A stretch of DNA of 64,000 nt. Source: Parelaphostrongylus tenuis. Lineage: Eukaryota; Nematoda; Chromadorea; Rhabditida; Metastrongylidae. A model generated the notes under the pieces. That model was not told where the DNA came from. It saw nothing but the letters and a program-made list of their open reading frames with translations, and did no database searches. Position numbers and translations under genes: made by a program. Of this stretch, positions 27,801 through 33,800 are shown one piece after another. The stretch is from positions 143,587-207,586 of the forward strand of contig JAHQIW010003666.1 in assembly GCA_019055375.1 (NCBI GenBank). Reading direction: 5' to 3'. Position 1 is the stretch's first letter. Each line of letters opens with the position of its first letter.

Positions 27801-30800
27801 TCTTCTTTTTTCAAACATCTTTTCAGGCGTTGGAGTCCCAATTATGCTCGCATACGTCTACGGCGTCGTCCCTCTTTCACTCTGTCGTAACGGCGGCTGT
27901 GGGTTTTCCGAGCCAAACCCAGGTCCAGGAGTGTTGGATGAAGAAGATCTGTGGGCCGGAACTGCAAGTAGGTTTAATTTCAGTACAAAATCAACTCACT
28001 TTTTGAACAATGTGATCTTTTGAATGTTGTGTCTGTGAAAGTTATACATACCATAGGCAATTTATTAAAAGAACAATTTTGTCTATTAGTGTTTCAAAAA
28101 AAAAAAAGATTGTATCTGTGGTGTTATCGTACTGACTGAAGAAGTGAATGGTTCCAAAAGCTTCTTGTCTGTTTGTTTATCGCTAGTTGATTTTCATTAA
28201 CTTGAAAAATGACTTCCAAAAGACTACTGCTATTTGGAAATTTTACTTAGTATTTTCATTGTTTTAGTTGACGAACTTGATGTTCTCTACTACGATTATG
28301 GTATGACGTTTTTCTGTAAAATTTAAACAAATTGTTTTACATTTTCAAAGATTTTTCCGGTCTAAATGAAATTTTTGTCACTACCATGTGAGATTTCTAA
28401 TGAGTTAATGTTGAACCCGTAATCAGATTATGATGAAGTCAGCGACACTTTGAAGCAAAATAGTAGTTTGATGTACTCACTAGGTTTTGCCGATCATTCA
28501 CCGTCGATAATGTCGGCCATAGTAAGAGCTATTTTATGGCATGGAACCCTCCTACACCCCCGCCCCCGTATCCCTCGAATTTTCCATTTCCTGACTTCCG
28601 TTTTTCACCTTGAATACGACGCATCCGCCCTTGTTTGCGCGACATTTTAATGGTTTCTTTACGATGTGGTCCATGTTCAGTTCCATGCTTCATAAAAGGA
28701 AATTACTTTGGTAACTATAATAGAACAGAGTGCCTGTGATGCAGTGGTCAGAAATGCTCTGCCACACCCACATGGCGTGGTCCATTTGTTGATGGTCGTT
28801 GGTTTGCACTCGCCATTTGCACTCACCATTTCTTCCTTCCATGAGGAGTCAGTGAATTGATATCAGATTTGTTTGTTAGGATAACAGGAGCACTAACTTG
28901 TTACTTCAGTAGGCTATTATGAGCCATTGTATAGGCAAAATTAGGTGATATGAATGCATGGCGCATTCTTCGGGATTCATGAACCCCTAAAGCTGTATCT
29001 TTCTTATCATAAAAGAAAAATCACCCGGATAATTATACAATCTTTGGAGTTTTTGAATAGTACTCCTCAATAGTCGAAAACGTTATTCTGAGAGAAACAT
29101 TTGTTACACTAGTTAAAAAAAATAATGTATTTACATGTCTAGAAGTGGCTAATGCGAAAAGAACGAACTGTTGTGCAACACCGATAGTTCTTTAAGTTTT
29201 TCTTTACAGTTCATGAATTACAAGAAATTCTTTTTGAGTTTGATGGCCTGTCTGATCTGGAAAGTTTAGACGGAGAATAGTCACTGGTGAGCGGCTATTA
29301 ATAGATTGCATTAGTTCCGTGATGCGCCTAAGACCTGACGAGACCCCTTGTTCATAAGTTGTAAATACAAGTTCTTGTTGGCTATAAATTAGGGAACGCC
29401 TGTAGTGCAGTGCTTAGAGGTGCCCTTCGACATACACTTGGTGGTTGGCTCAATTCCGTACCTAGGGATTTGTCTATCCAACCCTGGGATGTAAATCGAG
29501 ACCTATTTAGGAGATGTGTTACTGGTTTGCTACATTAGCAGGCCACGTAGATCACCGCGCGAGCTAGATATGCATTCATTTCCCGCATGCCGATGATTAT
29601 TGAAGTCTAATTCCTGACGCATCTCTCAGTGATTGATAAACATTGAACAGTTTAACCACTCTGTTCTAAATTTTAGGCTTGTAGTAGTTCCACTGGGTGC
29701 TTTTAGCATTAATTGCTTGGAGCGCAAGTCAACAGATTTAGAGTGTCGACTTGCTTCTAAGCTTTTACAGCACCTAAAATAATGTGATCTTGTTTTTAGT
29801 TCTTTTCTTCCCAAGACATACCAACTGTCAATAGTTATAGGGTATTTTGCATAGTAAACTCAATGTTAAAACTTATTGTCGGTACCTAGGACATTTCACA
29901 GTATCCTGCGTTCGTCATACACGACTAATACTTGACCTGGAAGAAGCAACACATATGCCTAAGCCGTAGATAACTATGCCATTAAGAATGTCATTAATGA
30001 GTTTTTTTTACATTCTATTAAACCGCATCTCCCTCTTTAGGGACCTTTATTCGCAAACGATTCTATTACTGTAGGCATAGTTGTTTCTGGAGCACATCTT
30101 CAATTCGTTGTTGATTCAAGATTTGTGTCTTCTATGCAGAATGAAATGCTGTAATGCGAAGAATGGAGGGGGTCATTCTGTTTGTTGTCTTCTACTGAAT
30201 TCTTCATATTGGCTGAACGTCTCATGTATATAAGGTTCGTGATTTGTCGGCGACCGATTGCGGATAATCCGTGTTCATCCCAGGGTTTCTCATAAATTTC
30301 TTTGTTGTTTCAATGGAGGAAATGCATAGATCACTGTAAGTGGACTTGAAAACTTGGACAGCATTGTTTCACCTTTGCTTGTCCCTTCATAATCTAGTAG
30401 TCAATGATCGTCAAGAAAGATCTGTTGTACATTGGCTGCTGCGATGAACAAGTGTTTCTGTCTGGATCGTTTTTATCCATTTGTCAGCCCAAATAGAGAA
30501 GTTAACGCTGATTTTCACACTGTTAGATATCTTCTAATTGTCAAAATAAGAGGGGCGCATAATTTTTAGGAACTTTCACGGCTTTTTAGAACGTTTGGAG
30601 GTTATCGCCTTAGTCTCCTTGCACTTCACAAGTGCAACTTCACATAGTTTTCGCAAAGAGCATGAGAGGTAGTGGTTATGGTCGTCAAAATGTGAAGCAA
30701 CGCTACAGATGTAAACTAAATTATTACCTCAGAAGTATTTTAGGTTTCTAAATCCATCTCCAACTTGAGAATGAGGCTTCAGTAGTGTTGCTTCACCAGC

Positions 30801-33800
30801 TATGGTAAAATTTGGTACAGATGTTCAAAAGTGATCCAAAGAAGTTTTTATGGAATTTCTCCGTCAGTGATTATATTGTGCAGCAGATATTTTCAGTCCT
30901 TCCATCCTTATTGAATAGAACATAAACTAGAATGTTTTATTCGTGGTGATCTTACACGATTTTTTCCGTGGTTTTCGACGGCTATACTTGTCAACTATTT
31001 TGTCTAGCTAACGTTGATAACCATTCGTTCAATTTGTGATAGCTCGATCTTGGGTTCTTTTTATGTTTTTTATGAAACACCCTTTTATTCTTCAGGAAAA
31101 AGTCTTGTTCAGGCAGGACTTTTTCCCATTTTAAGAATGAAACGAATCTTCGCACAAAGCAGCAGTCATTTGATGCGGTGAAAAAATGTTGAAGTGCACT
31201 GATGTCTTGTAATTTTAGTCTTGTATTCAAAGAGATGTGATGCATCTCTCCTCAAAAGCTGTATCGTTACGTCACTCCAAGTCTTAGTTGTGAAGACTTT
31301 TTACTTTGAACAATCAATTTTCATGGAGAACATTTGCGTGGAGTAATATACAGCGAGGCTGAAATTCGAAATTTTCACCTCTGTGTCTGGTTTGTCTGAG
31401 ATCAATTCATTCTTTCCAATATCCAATACACAAAAGACGGCGCATACTTGTGGTGAAGGTCTGGAGTCTCCTAATTACGACGATTTCTGGACACCCGGGA
31501 AATTTGAGTTTGTCAGAACTCAGCGACATTCGTTAATAAAGGATTAAAAGACATTAAACAATAGTGGGACCTACGCTCAAGATCTGAAGAATCCGCGGAG
31601 TATGCATGCTGGGATATAAAACGATTGCAACCATGCCGGGATCCGCAGGATATTTGTGATCCCGGCTCGTGTGAAAGTAATAAAAGTCAATAAATCTCTC
31701 AATGTTAATCAGTAACGTTTTATGATAGGGGTTTTTTCCAGATAAAAAAAGAGTAAAGATGTGACGAAATTCAAGAAGATGTTGAATCTTTTAACATCCG
31801 ACATGTTTTTCTTGTAAATAAATCAAAATGTCGATTTGGTATAATGCATTTTGGCAGACTGGCTGTTCTCAAAATTTCAAAGGTTGTTAACTGAGGAATG
31901 AGGACATATAGTACTGCTTGGCAGCCTGAGTTCTTGCTGCTAACTACTTCACAAACAGAATCATCCTCTGGTCTACGTCCTATCTATTATTAAGTATTTT
32001 GAATAAGTTTTTAGTTCGTTAAAAATTTGGAAAAGGCTTGGAAAACTTTTTAATCCTCCTAGGTTTTAGAACAGAATTTCTTGTATAAGTCCTTCATGGT
32101 ATCAGCTCTACTTCTCTATCCAGTGCAGTTATGAAAAGTTATTAAGAATTATTGAATTTGATCACTTTCCAGTGTTGTTTTCATTTTAATCGCTGTGATG
32201 AGTTAGGGTTACCATACGGAATAGGCTGATGTTAAAAAATACTAGCAGATACCAACATCAAAACCGCAAAATCAAGTAATGCTTTGTTATTGTCTGGACT
32301 GTTACATCTTCGGCGCCGCTACTCTTATGAACAGAGAAGGGGCATGTTGTACTGATGAGGCAACCACAGCGAAACGTACCTATACCACGCCAATTGCCAT
32401 ATCAGACTTCTGAAAGGCTTGAAGAATTCTGTCAAACCATACTATCATGTGCTTCATACCTGCAAAATTGTTAGCGCCATTGTTCAGTAATGAGCGAGCA
32501 TCATCTCAACGAACAAGAGTCTGCATTATCTGGTAAAGAAGATAAAGCTCTCGACATTGGGCAATCCGTAAGAAATGCGCCATGCTTCCGCTTCACTTAA
32601 CATAGTTTGAGGTGATGGAATACATATCTGGCTTTTATAATCATTCGCCATCGACATACCTATGTACTAAGTCGATGCTGCTATTTTGCCAAACAAGTAC
32701 CAATTCACCGCGACCAGATGTATGGAAGGTCTAATAACTCTCGAGCACAGTATCGAACCATCGTCCATCGATGACCGACCATATGTGTGTTACGGAGCTC
32801 CTCATAACACGTCACCATCACACCTACTGTGTGAATCCCAAAGTCCCTGCATTCGACTCGCTCTCTCGCATCTATCTTTCATGAAGGTGTTTGTATTTTC
32901 GTGTATGGGTTCGGCTGCCCTTTACATAGCAAGGCCAGATCGTACTTATTTGGACTGGAGGAAATGAACTATCATTTTTATTTGATTGGAGGTAATGAAC
33001 TATGTCCAGACAATTGTGGCATCAATTTTTCGATATCGGTGGAGTGAGTGGTTTGGCGAGTTAGGTGCGAGTCGAACCTGCACTGCTCGTTATCATTGTA
33101 TAACTACCACTGTCCTTTTGCCTCTACGATGATAGACAACGTTATAAAAGCACAAATCGTTAGTGAAATACGTATGAAAAGTATGGAAATTGAGTTATGA
33201 ATCAAAAGTTTAACGAAAGAGTGAATTACCTATTGGTAGATGTGGGGATTAGAAGCGTTGAAAGCATTTTATTATTTGAGGAAGGTGTCGTTCAGAGCAC
33301 GAGACGAAAGACTTTGAAACGAGAAATTCTAGGTCAGGACAGGTCTCATCTTTTGGGTGAAATTGATAGACAACCTGATGGGTCTTCGCTGGTGGCTGGT
33401 TTGTCCATGCAAAGTGGAATATCTGGAGGAACACAGCATCATGTACGTCTTGCCGTCAACCATGATATTCGCCGACGTCCAAGTGTTGAATCCGGTAAGC
33501 ATCATGTGTTAGGATAGTATGAAATTTAGCATCAGATGTTGTTACTAGTTTAACATTCTTAAGGCGTTAATAGTTTGGGCGAACGTTTCAACTACGAGGA
33601 AGCGAGTACTAGAGCCATGGCTGGATCACATTATCACTGCGATGATAAGGTTGTTTTTGGTGCTTGTCAACGACCTTTTTCAATGGTTTTTATTCCCAAT
33701 CAGTGTTGTGGATTATCTGAAGTGAAGTAAAATTCCTTGGCAAAGCTGTGTGCACTTTTTTAGAGCGTCCAAACTCTTTACTCAGGCCACGAAATAGTGT

